40,385 nt of DNA from Verrucomicrobiales bacterium (GTDB lineage Bacteria; Verrucomicrobiota; Verrucomicrobiia; Limisphaerales; CAIMTB01), in assembly GCA_016795425.1 (NCBI GenBank), contig JAEUHG010000280.1:1-40385 (forward strand), written 5' to 3'. Position 1 is the stretch's first letter. Each line of letters begins with the position of its first letter. A program made the position numbers and the translations under genes. Below, piece after piece: positions 26,117 to 33,459 of the stretch. Under the pieces are notes generated by a model. It was not told where the DNA came from. It was given only the letters and a program-made list of their open reading frames with translations, and searched no databases.

Positions 26117-27247
26117 TCAGTCCGCCGAGAAAGCGTAGATCGTGGTGGACCGGAAGGTCTCGCCGGGGCGCAACACCGTGGTTGGGAACTGGGGCTTGTT
26201 CGGGGAATCCGGGAAATGCTGGGTTTCGAGGCAGAGACCTCCGTAGCGCTCATACTTGCGGCCGCCCTTGCCGGTGGCATTGAGATGAATGGCGCTGTAG
26301 ATCTGGATTCCGGGCTCGGTGGTTTTGACGCGCATGCGACGACCGCTGGCCGGTTCGTACAGTTCTGCGGCGTCGCAGAGTTTGCCGGGCTGCCAGTCGT
26401 TGATGACGAAGTTATGGTCGTAGCCCTTGAGTTTCTCCGGCAATTGATCCCAACGGGCCCCGATGGGGGTGGGTTGGCGGAAGTCGAGAGGGGTTCCCGC
26501 CACGGAGCGCAACTCGCCGGTGGGGATGAGGCCATCGTCGGCAGGAGTATAGCGATCGGCGAAGAGGCGCAGGATATGGTCAAGGACGGTGCCTTCACCG
26601 GCGCCCTTGAGATTGAAGTAGGCGTGATTGGTGAGGTTGATAACGGTGGCTTTGTCGGTGGTTGCCTCGTAATCGATGCGTAGGGCGTTATCGTGGGTGA
26701 GTGTGTAGGTCACCGTGAGATCGAGGTTGCCCGGATAGCCTTCGGCGCCGTCGGGGCTGCGATGACGAAAGCGCACCGCAGGGCCGGCCGGGGTCTCCAG
26801 CGGCTCGGCCGACCAGTTTTGTTTGTCGAGAGCCTTCAGGCCGCCGTGGATGTGATTGGGTCCATTGTTGGCGGCGAGCCTGTAAGTGGTGCCGTCGAGG
26901 GTGAATTGAGCGCCGGCGATGCGGTTGGCATAGCGGCCCGTCGTATTGCCGAAGAAGGGGTGGCCCTTGACGTAGGAAGCGCCATCGTCGAAGCCAAGGA
27001 CGACATCGGTGAGTTTCCCGTGGCGATCGGGGACATGCAGTTCGGTGAACATGGCGCCATAGGTGGTGACGCGCACCAGGCAACCGCTGCGATTGCGGAG
27101 CGTGAACATCTGGATGGCCTCGCCGGAAGCAGTGGTTCCAAAGGGTCGCGATTCGATCATGGGCGTACGAGTTTGATGGTTCGTCGAACAGGCGGAAAGG
27201 GCGAGTGCGATGCCGCCGAAGAGGAGGCGCTGGTAGGCGGATGGCAT
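26117..27247 (-). CDS. galM: Aldose 1-epimerase (mutarotase) with lipoprotein signal
   Basis: 376 residues from the ATG at 27247. The N-terminus LLFGGIALALSAC has a lipobox with Cys20, so the enzyme is predicted to be a lipid-anchored, extracytoplasmic form. Active-site residues of the GalM family are present: His134 in GPNHIHGG, His208 in TNHAYFNL, Asp277 in GYDHNFV and Glu341 in CLETQHFPD; FGNTTGRYANRI at 99-110 is also conserved. It interconverts alpha and beta anomers of hexoses such as galactose or glucose. Being next to the secreted GH16 enzyme it may help process released sugars. It shares a complex spacer with the divergent cardiolipin synthase gene. Confidence 0.95.
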   Translation of the reverse strand: MPSAYQRLLFGGIALALSACSTNHQTRTPMIESRPFGTTASGEAIQMFTLRNRSGCLVRVTTYGAMFTELHVPDRHGKLTDVVLGFDDGASYVKGHPFFGNTTGRYANRIAGAQFTLDGTTYRLAANNGPNHIHGGLKALDKQNWSAEPLETPAGPAVRFRHRSPDGAEGYPGNLDLTVTYTLTHDNALRIDYEATTDKATVINLTNHAYFNLKGAGEGTVLDHILRLFADRYTPADDGLIPTGELRSVAGTPLDFRQPTPIGARWDQLPEKLKGYDHNFVINDWQPGKLCDAAELYEPASGRRMRVKTTEPGIQIYSAIHLNATGKGGRKYERYGGLCLETQHFPDSPNKPQFPTTVLRPGETFRSTTIYAFSAD

Positions 27248-27258
27248 GGCGGAGGTTA

Positions 27259-27412
27259 GGAGGGGAAGCGGGAAGGGGGAAGGGGGAAGAGGACCCCGGG
27301 CGCGGTCATGGCCACCCTTGACCGGGGATCGCGGTGCTGGGAAAGCGGCAGAGGACTGCCGCAATCCAAGACGCTTCGCGACAGTCCGCCCGGGGCCCCT
27401 TCCCCCTTCCCC
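27259..27412. repeat. Inverted repeat of purine-rich arms enclosing a palindromic repeat
   Basis: A purine run with mirror symmetry (gggaagggggaagggg, 27270-27285) is matched by its reverse complement at 27396-27411. The arms enclose repeat copy 1. The whole occupies most of the 194-base spacer between divergent genes. Such purine/pyrimidine mirror tracts can form triplex DNA; no effect is shown here. Confidence 0.6.
27320..27397 (+). repeat. Dispersed palindromic repeat, copy 1
   Basis: About 78 bases closely matching, in opposite orientation, a second copy at 31900-31980. Core: tgctgggaaagcggcag, a 4-base loop (agga), ctgccgc, then a segment ending gacgcttcgcg. The 7-bp stem gcggcag/ctgccgc is intact. 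Both copies lie in intergenic DNA, as for REP-like elements. Confidence 0.8.
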
Positions 27413-27441
27413 GGGAACCCTTCCCGCCCCATGGTTTCTGC

Positions 27442-28899
27442 GTGGACGACGGACTGACCATCACCCGGGGTTTGCAGGGCGCGTTGTTTGTCCTGGGGTT
27501 GGTGATGGCGGTTTGGGCTTCCGGACACGCGTTGATTTACAAGCGGGATCCGCGTGCGGCGACCTTGTGGGTGGGAGTGATCTGGACGCTGCCGCTGGTC
27601 GGATCGGTGTTGTATTTCGTGGTCGGGATCAATCGTATCCGGCGTTGGGCGGAATCGTTGCGTGGTGGCATGGCTCGGTTTCAGGTCGATGGCGGGCGTT
27701 CGGTGTCTCGACCTGAGACGCTGGCCAGCCTGGAGAACGAGGCCGCGGCGGACCTGATGCAAATTGCGAGGGCGGTGTCGACGGTGGTGACGCGTCCCTT
27801 GTTGAGTGGGAACCGGGTCGAGCCATTGATCAACGGCGACGAGGCTTACCCGGCCATGCTCGAGGCGATCGCCAACGCGCGCGCATCGGTGGCGATGTCG
27901 ACGTATATCTTCGATGCGGACCCTGTGGGGAACCAGTTTGCGGCGGCGCTGGGTGCGGCCGTTCGTCGAGGTGTTGAGGTTCGCGTTTTGATCGACGCGA
28001 CGGGGACCCGTTATTCATGGCCATCGATCCTGGGTGCACTGCAACGGGAGGAGGTCCGACACGCGCGGTTTTTGCGCACCTTTCCCTTGGTGCGCCTGTT
28101 GGCGATGAATCTGCGCAATCACCGAAAGTTGCTGGTGGCCGACGGTCGATTGGGATTCACGGGGGGGATGAACGTGCGTCAAGGCCACTGGCTGGGTCGC
28201 AATCCGGCACATCCGGTCCAGGACATTCACTTCCGGGTGGAGGGTCCCATCGTCGCGCAACTGCAGGAAGTGTTTGTCGACGACTGGCAGTTCACGACAG
28301 GCGAGGCCCTGCGCGGACCGGCGTGGTTTCCCGAACTGCAACCGGCGGGCACCGTGGTGGCGCGTGGGATCGTCGACGGTCCCGACGAGGACTTTGAGCG
28401 ATTGCGTTGGGCGTTATTGTCGGCGCTCGCGGCGGCGCGCCGGTCGATCCGGGTGTCGACGCCGTATTTCCTGCCCGACGCGGGACTGATCGCGGGACTG
28501 AACGTGGCGGCGATGCGCGGCGTGGCAGTCGACATCCTGTTACCCGAGCGGAACAATCTACCGTTCGTCCACTGGGCATCGCGGGCGCATTGGTGGCAAG
28601 TGCTGGGTCGTGGATGTCGAATATGGCTGGGGCCGCCCCCGTTCGATCATTCGAAGTTGGTGGTGGTGGATGATGTTTGGTCCTTGGTGGGATCGGCGAA
28701 CTGGGATCCGCGGAGTCTCCGATTGAACTTCGAGTTCAACATCGAGTGCTATGATCTGGCACTGGCGTCGAAGTTGGTGGCGGTTTTCGAGGAGCGCCGG
28801 GCGGGATCGCGCGAGGTGACCCTTGAGGAGGTGGATCGGCGGAGCCTGGGAACGCGGTTGTTGGATGGAACCGCCCGGTTGTTCACGCCGTTCCTGTGA
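27442..28899 (+). CDS. cls: Cardiolipin synthase (phospholipase D superfamily)
   Basis: The GTG at 27442 gives 485 residues, the usual ClsA-like length; the frame is open farther upstream but that part is repeat-derived. Two N-terminal membrane helices (about residues 8-28 and 36-58) are followed by two PLD domains. The first HKD motif is NHRKLLVADGRLGFTGG near 224-240, the second FDHSKLVVVDDVWSLVGSAN near 400-419, each with its His, Lys and Asp. Cls joins two phosphatidylglycerols (or PG with another donor) into cardiolipin at the inner membrane. No clear Shine-Dalgarno precedes the GTG. The family is firm; the exact start is not. Confidence 0.94.
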   Translation: MDDGLTITRGLQGALFVLGLVMAVWASGHALIYKRDPRAATLWVGVIWTLPLVGSVLYFVVGINRIRRWAESLRGGMARFQVDGGRSVSRPETLASLENEAAADLMQIARAVSTVVTRPLLSGNRVEPLINGDEAYPAMLEAIANARASVAMSTYIFDADPVGNQFAAALGAAVRRGVEVRVLIDATGTRYSWPSILGALQREEVRHARFLRTFPLVRLLAMNLRNHRKLLVADGRLGFTGGMNVRQGHWLGRNPAHPVQDIHFRVEGPIVAQLQEVFVDDWQFTTGEALRGPAWFPELQPAGTVVARGIVDGPDEDFERLRWALLSALAAARRSIRVSTPYFLPDAGLIAGLNVAAMRGVAVDILLPERNNLPFVHWASRAHWWQVLGRGCRIWLGPPPFDHSKLVVVDDVWSLVGSANWDPRSLRLNFEFNIECYDLALASKLVAVFEERRAGSREVTLEEVDRRSLGTRLLDGTARLFTPFL

Positions 28900-29310
28900 T
28901 GCGGTAGGCGGACGGCCCGATGAGCGGTCCACCGATGTCCAACGCGGGGTCACTCGTCGGGAGGCGTCGATGGGCGCCTCCGGTGATTATGGAATCTAAC
29001 ACGATTCGTAAAGCCTGCTGGCGATGAGGGGGCGGAAGGGATTGGTCAAGCCGGGGAAATGGGCATGCGGAGGCCGTTCCATCGGCACTTCGTTGTCATT
29101 CAGTGAACTTTTTTTGTTTTGAAGGCGAATCCACCCCCGGAGCGTGGACGGTTAGCAGGGGATCTACAGTGTTGCTCATCCACTGGATTCACCGGCGACA
29201 GGAAGCGGTGTTGGATCGGGGTTCGAGGGGCTACCTTGGGGCGGCCGTTTTGTGGAAGGCGAAACTCCAGGCATCGTGACGGCGGGTGGGTCAGGTGGAA
29301 TGGAGAACCC
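28900..29310. other. 411-base intergenic region before the decaheme cytochrome gene
   Basis: No supported gene. A stem of GGAGGCG/CGCCTCC with an 8-base loop at 28960-28981 could end the cls transcript but has no T-run. A T-rich patch (ctttttttgtttt) lies near 29105-29119. The promoter of the cytochrome gene should be here; I cannot single out a -35/-10 pair. A short antisense frame and upstream extension of the cytochrome frame look non-coding. Confidence 0.5.
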
Positions 29311-29313
29311 ATG
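29301..29313 (+). promoter_or_regulatory. Shine-Dalgarno deciding the cytochrome start
   Basis: GGAG stands 5 bases before the ATG at 29311. It selects this start over the open extension to 29119, and the protein then begins with a proper signal peptide. Confidence 0.75.
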
Positions 29314-31653
29314 AAACTGTCAAAGACCTCGCAGATATTGGCGTGGCTGGCATTCACCCTTGGAGTGGTGTTGCCGTGCGCGCTCCAAGGGCAAACCCCA
29401 TCCGCTCCCGACATTGCCGGGCTGTCTCGTCCGGTCGCGGGCCAGATGCAACTCGTGTTCCATGGCAAGGCGGGTCCCTATCGCATTCAGACCCGCACGT
29501 CCCTTGAAGCCTCCGCTCCGTGGTCGGATGTTCCCGAGGCCAAGGTGACGGAGATTCAGACCGGAGTTTTCATGGCGTTGCTTCCCATCATTCCACAGGA
29601 CGATCTTGGATTTTACCGGGTGGTGGGCGAGACCGAGATGATTGCCGAACTGAAGGGCTGGACCTTCCTGGTCCAGGTTTCGGCTCCCGCGAACAAGAGC
29701 TACTTCGTCGCGGGCGAACGACCGGTCATCACGGTGACCATTCTCGACAACTTCGCGCAGGGGATCACGCGGGACACCTTCTCGACTCTTAATCTTTATA
29801 TGCACGGTCCGGAGGATCCGAAACTGACGAAGACGGCCGTGAAGCTATTGAACGCCACGACCGACCGCACCAAGACGCCGCACCATTACATTGATTTGAA
29901 GAGGAATGCCGAGGTGCAGGTGCGCGGCAATGTCTTGACCTACACCTTGCAGCCGGTCACGGACGAGGCGGCGGGAACCTACACGGTTTCGGTTTACGCC
30001 GTTCGGGGCGACGATCTGGTGCAGCAGTTGATGAAGTTCTCCGACGTGCAGATCGGCACCGCGACCGTGGAAGTGCCGGTGACGACGAAGGCCAGTTGCA
30101 CCGCGTGCCATGAGGGTACGATGAGTGGCAAGATGTACATGCATCATGCGGACGTGGGTCGGAATCCCTTTGGCAGCTGGTCATTGGATTACCAGCCGGA
30201 GAAGAGCTGCAAGGCGTGTCACAACAACGACGGCTACGCGGCCTTCGCCGATGCCGGGGCGCCGGGCGGCAGGCGGTCGGACCACATCGTCATTCGCGCC
30301 CATGGCGTGCATATGGGTGAGGGTTTGAAATCGGACTTCAACACCAACAGCACCACCGGCAATTTCCGTGATTATCTGGGTGTGGTATTCCCGGCGAACG
30401 TGAAGAACTGCACGGCCTGCCATGGGGACGACCGGTGGAAGACCGAGCCGGCGCGCCTGGCCTGCGGCAGTTGCCATGACAATACGTGGTTCGGAGCGCG
30501 CGACCAGGTGCCCGCGGGAATGGTGGCTCATACCGGCGGTGCGCAGTTGGGCGACAATAGCTGCAAGATTTGCCATGCGCCCGACGGCGGCGACCTCGCG
30601 AAGTCCGTGTCGCTCGCCCACGCTATTTCCCCGCCGGCATATAAGAATGTGGTGTCGATCGAAGTGTCGCCGCCCGCCAACGGGCTCTACTACGGCGCGG
30701 GCGACAAGCCGGTGCTGACCATCAAATTGACGGATCGGAGCGGGACGCCGGTGGATCCGGCGACCATTGTGGAGCCGGCGATATCGACCAATGTGCAGCC
30801 CACGGAATGGCGCAACGCCGACCTGTATGTTTCGGGGCCGCGGGCGTTCACGGTACCCGTGTTGACCACGGCGGCTGCGTTGGCCGATCCAGTGGTGAGC
30901 CGCGCGAACAACGATCTGCGCGTGCGCAAGGATCCCAGCAAAGCGGATCCAGCCGTGTCGCGGACGGCGGATGCGATTCTCTACCAGTTGAGCGAGGTCA
31001 CCAACCTGCTCTCTGGAACCTACACGGCCTATGTGGAGTTTCGACCGGGGACGGGGCAGGGTGGCTATGCCTCGGTGAATTTCCAGGTCGGGTCCACCAA
31101 CATTGAGCCTCACATCACGCCGGCCTCGGCGTGCATCAGTTGCCATGCCGACTCTCGCATCCATGCGTCCTCGCGGGCGAACACCATGACTCCCGACCTG
31201 TGCAAGAGTTGCCACGATTACGCGAACCAAATGGTTGGGAAGACCAACTGGACCAATTCGCAATGGGGCTTCGGCATCTCGCCGTTGGTTCGCCGGGTGC
31301 ACGGTGCGCACTACGGGAAATACTTGCACAAGGGCAATGAGAACGGCGGTGGCGGACTGTCCGAGATCATCTTCCCGCAGGATGTCCGCAACTGCACCAA
31401 GTGCCACTCCGATACGAAGAGCGTGACCTGGAACACGAATCCGTCTCGATTGGCCTGTCTGGCCTGCCATGACAGCACCACCTCGACAACGCACGCCAGC
31501 TTGATGACGTGGGATCCCACGGTCGCAGATCCGTGGAGCGGCGATGAGATCGAGACATGTGACGTCTGCCATGGTGCGGACAGCGACATGAGTGCCGCCC
31601 GCGTGCATTCGATCGCCAACCCGTATGTTCCGCCCTATCCGCGGGAGCCTTAG
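29311..31653 (+). CDS. Decaheme c-type cytochrome, OmcA/MtrC-like two-module layout
   Basis: 780 residues with a Sec signal peptide (about 1-29, MKLSKTSQILAW to ALQGQ). Ten CxxCH heme sites occur in two sets of five, near residues 261, 298, 365, 383, 416 and 606, 629, 693, 715, 748 (CTACH, CKACH, CTACH, CGSCH, CKICH; CISCH, CKSCH, CTKCH, CLACH, CDVCH). Each pentaheme set follows a beta-rich domain opening with a similar motif (VSAPANKSYFVAGERPVITV; VSPPANGLYYGAGDKPVLTI). This beta-heme-beta-heme order is that of outer-surface decaheme cytochromes MtrC/OmcA, which pass electrons to extracellular acceptors. No lipobox is visible, unlike in Shewanella, and no MtrA- or porin-like gene is nearby. 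Location outside the cell and extracellular electron transfer are inference. Confidence 0.92.
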   Translation: MKLSKTSQILAWLAFTLGVVLPCALQGQTPSAPDIAGLSRPVAGQMQLVFHGKAGPYRIQTRTSLEASAPWSDVPEAKVTEIQTGVFMALLPIIPQDDLGFYRVVGETEMIAELKGWTFLVQVSAPANKSYFVAGERPVITVTILDNFAQGITRDTFSTLNLYMHGPEDPKLTKTAVKLLNATTDRTKTPHHYIDLKRNAEVQVRGNVLTYTLQPVTDEAAGTYTVSVYAVRGDDLVQQLMKFSDVQIGTATVEVPVTTKASCTACHEGTMSGKMYMHHADVGRNPFGSWSLDYQPEKSCKACHNNDGYAAFADAGAPGGRRSDHIVIRAHGVHMGEGLKSDFNTNSTTGNFRDYLGVVFPANVKNCTACHGDDRWKTEPARLACGSCHDNTWFGARDQVPAGMVAHTGGAQLGDNSCKICHAPDGGDLAKSVSLAHAISPPAYKNVVSIEVSPPANGLYYGAGDKPVLTIKLTDRSGTPVDPATIVEPAISTNVQPTEWRNADLYVSGPRAFTVPVLTTAAALADPVVSRANNDLRVRKDPSKADPAVSRTADAILYQLSEVTNLLSGTYTAYVEFRPGTGQGGYASVNFQVGSTNIEPHITPASACISCHADSRIHASSRANTMTPDLCKSCHDYANQMVGKTNWTNSQWGFGISPLVRRVHGAHYGKYLHKGNENGGGGLSEIIFPQDVRNCTKCHSDTKSVTWNTNPSRLACLACHDSTTSTTHASLMTWDPTVADPWSGDEIETCDVCHGADSDMSAARVHSIANPYVPPYPREP

Positions 31654-31735
31654 GCGGGAGGCAACGAGGCCGCAGATCATTGGAAGCCGGTTGAGGGGCG
31701 GGTTGCCGCCACCGGCGAAGCATCAGTAACACGAC

Positions 31736-31772
31736 GCGGGGCTCGCGAAGGACGCGAGCCCCGCCTTTGTTT
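31736..31772 (+). terminator. Intrinsic terminator after the decaheme cytochrome gene
   Basis: A perfect 12-bp stem (GCGGGGCTCGCG with its complement) closes a 5-base loop AAGGA and is followed by CTTTGTTT. It is 83 bases past the cytochrome stop codon and points the same way, so the cytochrome is probably a single-gene transcript or the end of one. Confidence 0.85.
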
Positions 31773-31899
31773 GGCAATCGGAGGTGATCGCGTGATCGAG
31801 CATGGGGATCGCGGGGGGCGCATCTCCGAATTGTCGGGGCGATTTCCGTTGAAATAGCGGGAGAGGACTCTTGCACTCCACGACGACCAGCGTTGGCCT

Positions 31900-31980
31900 G
31901 GCCCCAGGGTGCGGACGGGCGCGAAGCGTCGTGGACTGCGGCAGTCCCCTGCCGCTTTCCCAGCACGGCGATTCCCGGCC
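31900..31980 (-). repeat. Dispersed palindromic repeat, copy 2
   Basis: Read on the minus strand it matches copy 1 over about 78-81 bases with a handful of differences. The stem gcggcag/ctgccgc is unchanged while the loop differs (ggga against agga). An alternative stem gactgc-c-gcagtc is also possible in this copy. Confidence 0.8.
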
Positions 31981-32089
31981 GGAACGGTGCTGCCGCCCAC
32001 TCGACAACTCGAAGAAGCGCCCGATCGCGGGCCGGGTCTCACCCAGGGCTCGCGGTGCTCGAGGTCGCGACGTAGCGTGGGGCCCTGCC

Positions 32090-33013
32090 ATGAATCCTTC
32101 CGTCCTCCACTCGCTACGCACCATCGTTGGTGGCGTTTCCTGGTTTTTGGCTCTCGCGGTCGCCGCGGCGGCCGATCCCGCCGTCCCGCTATGGCGTGAA
32201 CAACCACCGGGTGAGAAGCAGCAGTTCGGGCCAGAGCAGGATCTGACCAAGCCAAACGAGGGCTTGGTGGGAGGCCGTCGCCTGATTCGGCTGGGGAACG
32301 TGACGCGACCGACTCTGCAAGTCTTTCGTCCCGATCCGGCCAAGGCGAACGGTGCGGCGGTGCTGATTTGTCCGGGGGGCGCGTACAATATCCTGGCTCT
32401 GGATCTCGAAGGAACCGAGGTCTGCGAATGGCTGAACTCCCTGGGGGTTACTGGTGTGTTGCTGAAGTATCGCGTACCCCGTCGTGAAGGATTGGAAAAG
32501 CACGTGGCCGCGTTGCAGGACGCGCAGCGGGCCATGGGACTCATTCGGCAGAGTGCCGCCGACTGGGGCATCGACCCCGGGCGAGTCGGGGTGCTCGGTT
32601 TCTCCGCAGGCGGCCATCTTTCGGCGGCGCTGAGCAACATGCCGGATCGAACCTATCCGAAGGTCGATGCGGCGGACGACGTGAGTTGCCGTCCGGATTT
32701 CACGGTCCTCGTTTATCCTGCATATCTCACCGTGCAGGAAGACAACGACCGCATGGCCAATGAACTGAAGATCACGACGAATAGTCCGCCGGCGTTTGTG
32801 GTGATGACGCAGGACGATCCCATTCGCGTGGAGAACGCCCTGCAGTATTCGGCGGCGTTGAAGCGCGTGGGCGTGCCCTTCGAGTTGCATGTGTACCCGA
32901 AGGGGGGACACGGGTACGGACTGCGGCGAACCGATCTTCCGGTGACGGGTTGGCCATTGATGGCCGCGGAGTGGTTGAAGACTGGCGGTTGGCTGGCGAA
33001 ACGCGCGCCTTAG
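32090..33013 (+). CDS. Secreted alpha/beta hydrolase, esterase (acetyl-xylan-esterase-like)
   Basis: 307 residues from the ATG at 32090. A signal peptide ends near AAAAADP (about residue 28). The oxyanion loop is CPGGAY at 94-99, the nucleophile Ser172 in GFSAGGH, the acid Asp243 in TQDDPI (or the neighbouring Asp242), and His274 in KGGHGYG. The layout fits the BD-FAE/dienelactone-hydrolase-like esterases that deacetylate plant polysaccharides, common in Verrucomicrobia; substrate is inferred. The frame is open upstream to 31871 but through repeat DNA. Together with the GH16, epimerase and GH-like genes it fits a carbohydrate-degrading lifestyle. Confidence 0.9.
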   Translation: MNPSVLHSLRTIVGGVSWFLALAVAAAADPAVPLWREQPPGEKQQFGPEQDLTKPNEGLVGGRRLIRLGNVTRPTLQVFRPDPAKANGAAVLICPGGAYNILALDLEGTEVCEWLNSLGVTGVLLKYRVPRREGLEKHVAALQDAQRAMGLIRQSAADWGIDPGRVGVLGFSAGGHLSAALSNMPDRTYPKVDAADDVSCRPDFTVLVYPAYLTVQEDNDRMANELKITTNSPPAFVVMTQDDPIRVENALQYSAALKRVGVPFELHVYPKGGHGYGLRRTDLPVTGWPLMAAEWLKTGGWLAKRAP

Positions 33014-33213
33014 GCAGGTCGCGGGTGGTATCGGCGCGTTGACATCCGAGGACCCGGAACTACTGTCGCCACCGTAGCCTCCGAAAGGGTTGATGAGCGC
33101 CGGGCTTTTCATGGTCCGGCCCAGACGGGGGGATGCCACCCAGAGATTCCCTTCGGTACCCGAGGAGGGTTCCGCCTGGAGGAGGCTGCGCTGAGGGTTC
33201 ATCGGAGGTATTC
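33014..33213. other. Leader region of the YcaO cassette
   Basis: The 200 bases hold no plus-strand gene that I can support. The promoter of the small-protein/YcaO pair is presumably here. On the minus strand a frame starting at 33112 reads MKSPALINPFGGYGGDSSSG and onward, but it runs unbroken into the antisense of the hydrolase gene and has no independent support. Confidence 0.4.
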
Positions 33214-33216
33214 ATG
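33205..33216 (+). promoter_or_regulatory. Strong Shine-Dalgarno before the small protein
   Basis: GGAGG precedes the ATG at 33214 with 5 bases between. It fixes the start of the 81-residue product and marks the cassette as actively translated, since such sites are rare in this window. Confidence 0.75.
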
Positions 33217-33459
33217 CCAGACACACTCAAACTCAAGTCCAAGGTGCAGGCGTTGCAGCTGAACACCGAGGGTCTGTTGAAGCTATTGGGCGGTGGTAGT
33301 GATGATCGTCTCCGGTTCTGGGAGATCCTGAAGGGCATTACCACGCCGGCGGAATTCCGCCTGGTGGCCCATCAACTCGACGCCATGCAAGGCCTGGTGA
33401 AGCAAGTCCAAGCCAGTGCCAAGGTGATTGAGCAGACGGCCGCCAAGATCGGCAAATGA
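33214..33459 (+). CDS. 81-residue helical protein translationally coupled to YcaO gene, unknown function
   Basis: Starts at an ATG with a GGAGG site. The stop codon TGA overlaps the ATG of the next gene (ATGA), so the two are translationally coupled. The protein is hydrophilic and predicted all-helical, with KLKSKVQALQLNTEGLLKLL near the N-terminus, a LGGGSDDR break at 25-32, FWEILKGITTP at 35-45 and an amphipathic C-terminal helix to IGK. It has no Cys and few Ser/Thr, so it is a poor thiazole-type precursor; F35-x-x-x-L39 resembles the loose FxxxB leader motif but could be chance. It may be an unusual precursor, a leader-binding partner or an activator of the YcaO enzyme. I do not recognise a family. 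Confidence 0.8.
   Translation: MPDTLKLKSKVQALQLNTEGLLKLLGGGSDDRLRFWEILKGITTPAEFRLVAHQLDAMQGLVKQVQASAKVIEQTAAKIGK

Larger units (their letters stand above)
31654..32089. other. 436-base intergenic region with terminator and repeat
   Basis: Contains, in order, a nested stem (gccggt...accggc enclosing ggcgg-gttg-ccgcc) near 31684-31715, the intrinsic terminator at 31736-31772, repeat copy 2 at 31900-31980, and the unassigned promoter region of the next gene. I see no coding sequence beyond upstream extension of the hydrolase frame through the repeat. Confidence 0.6.

Noticed and set aside
30181..31680. 499-codon frame antisense to the decaheme cytochrome
   Set aside because: The plus strand carries ten CxxCH sites; the antisense product is Arg/His-rich noise.
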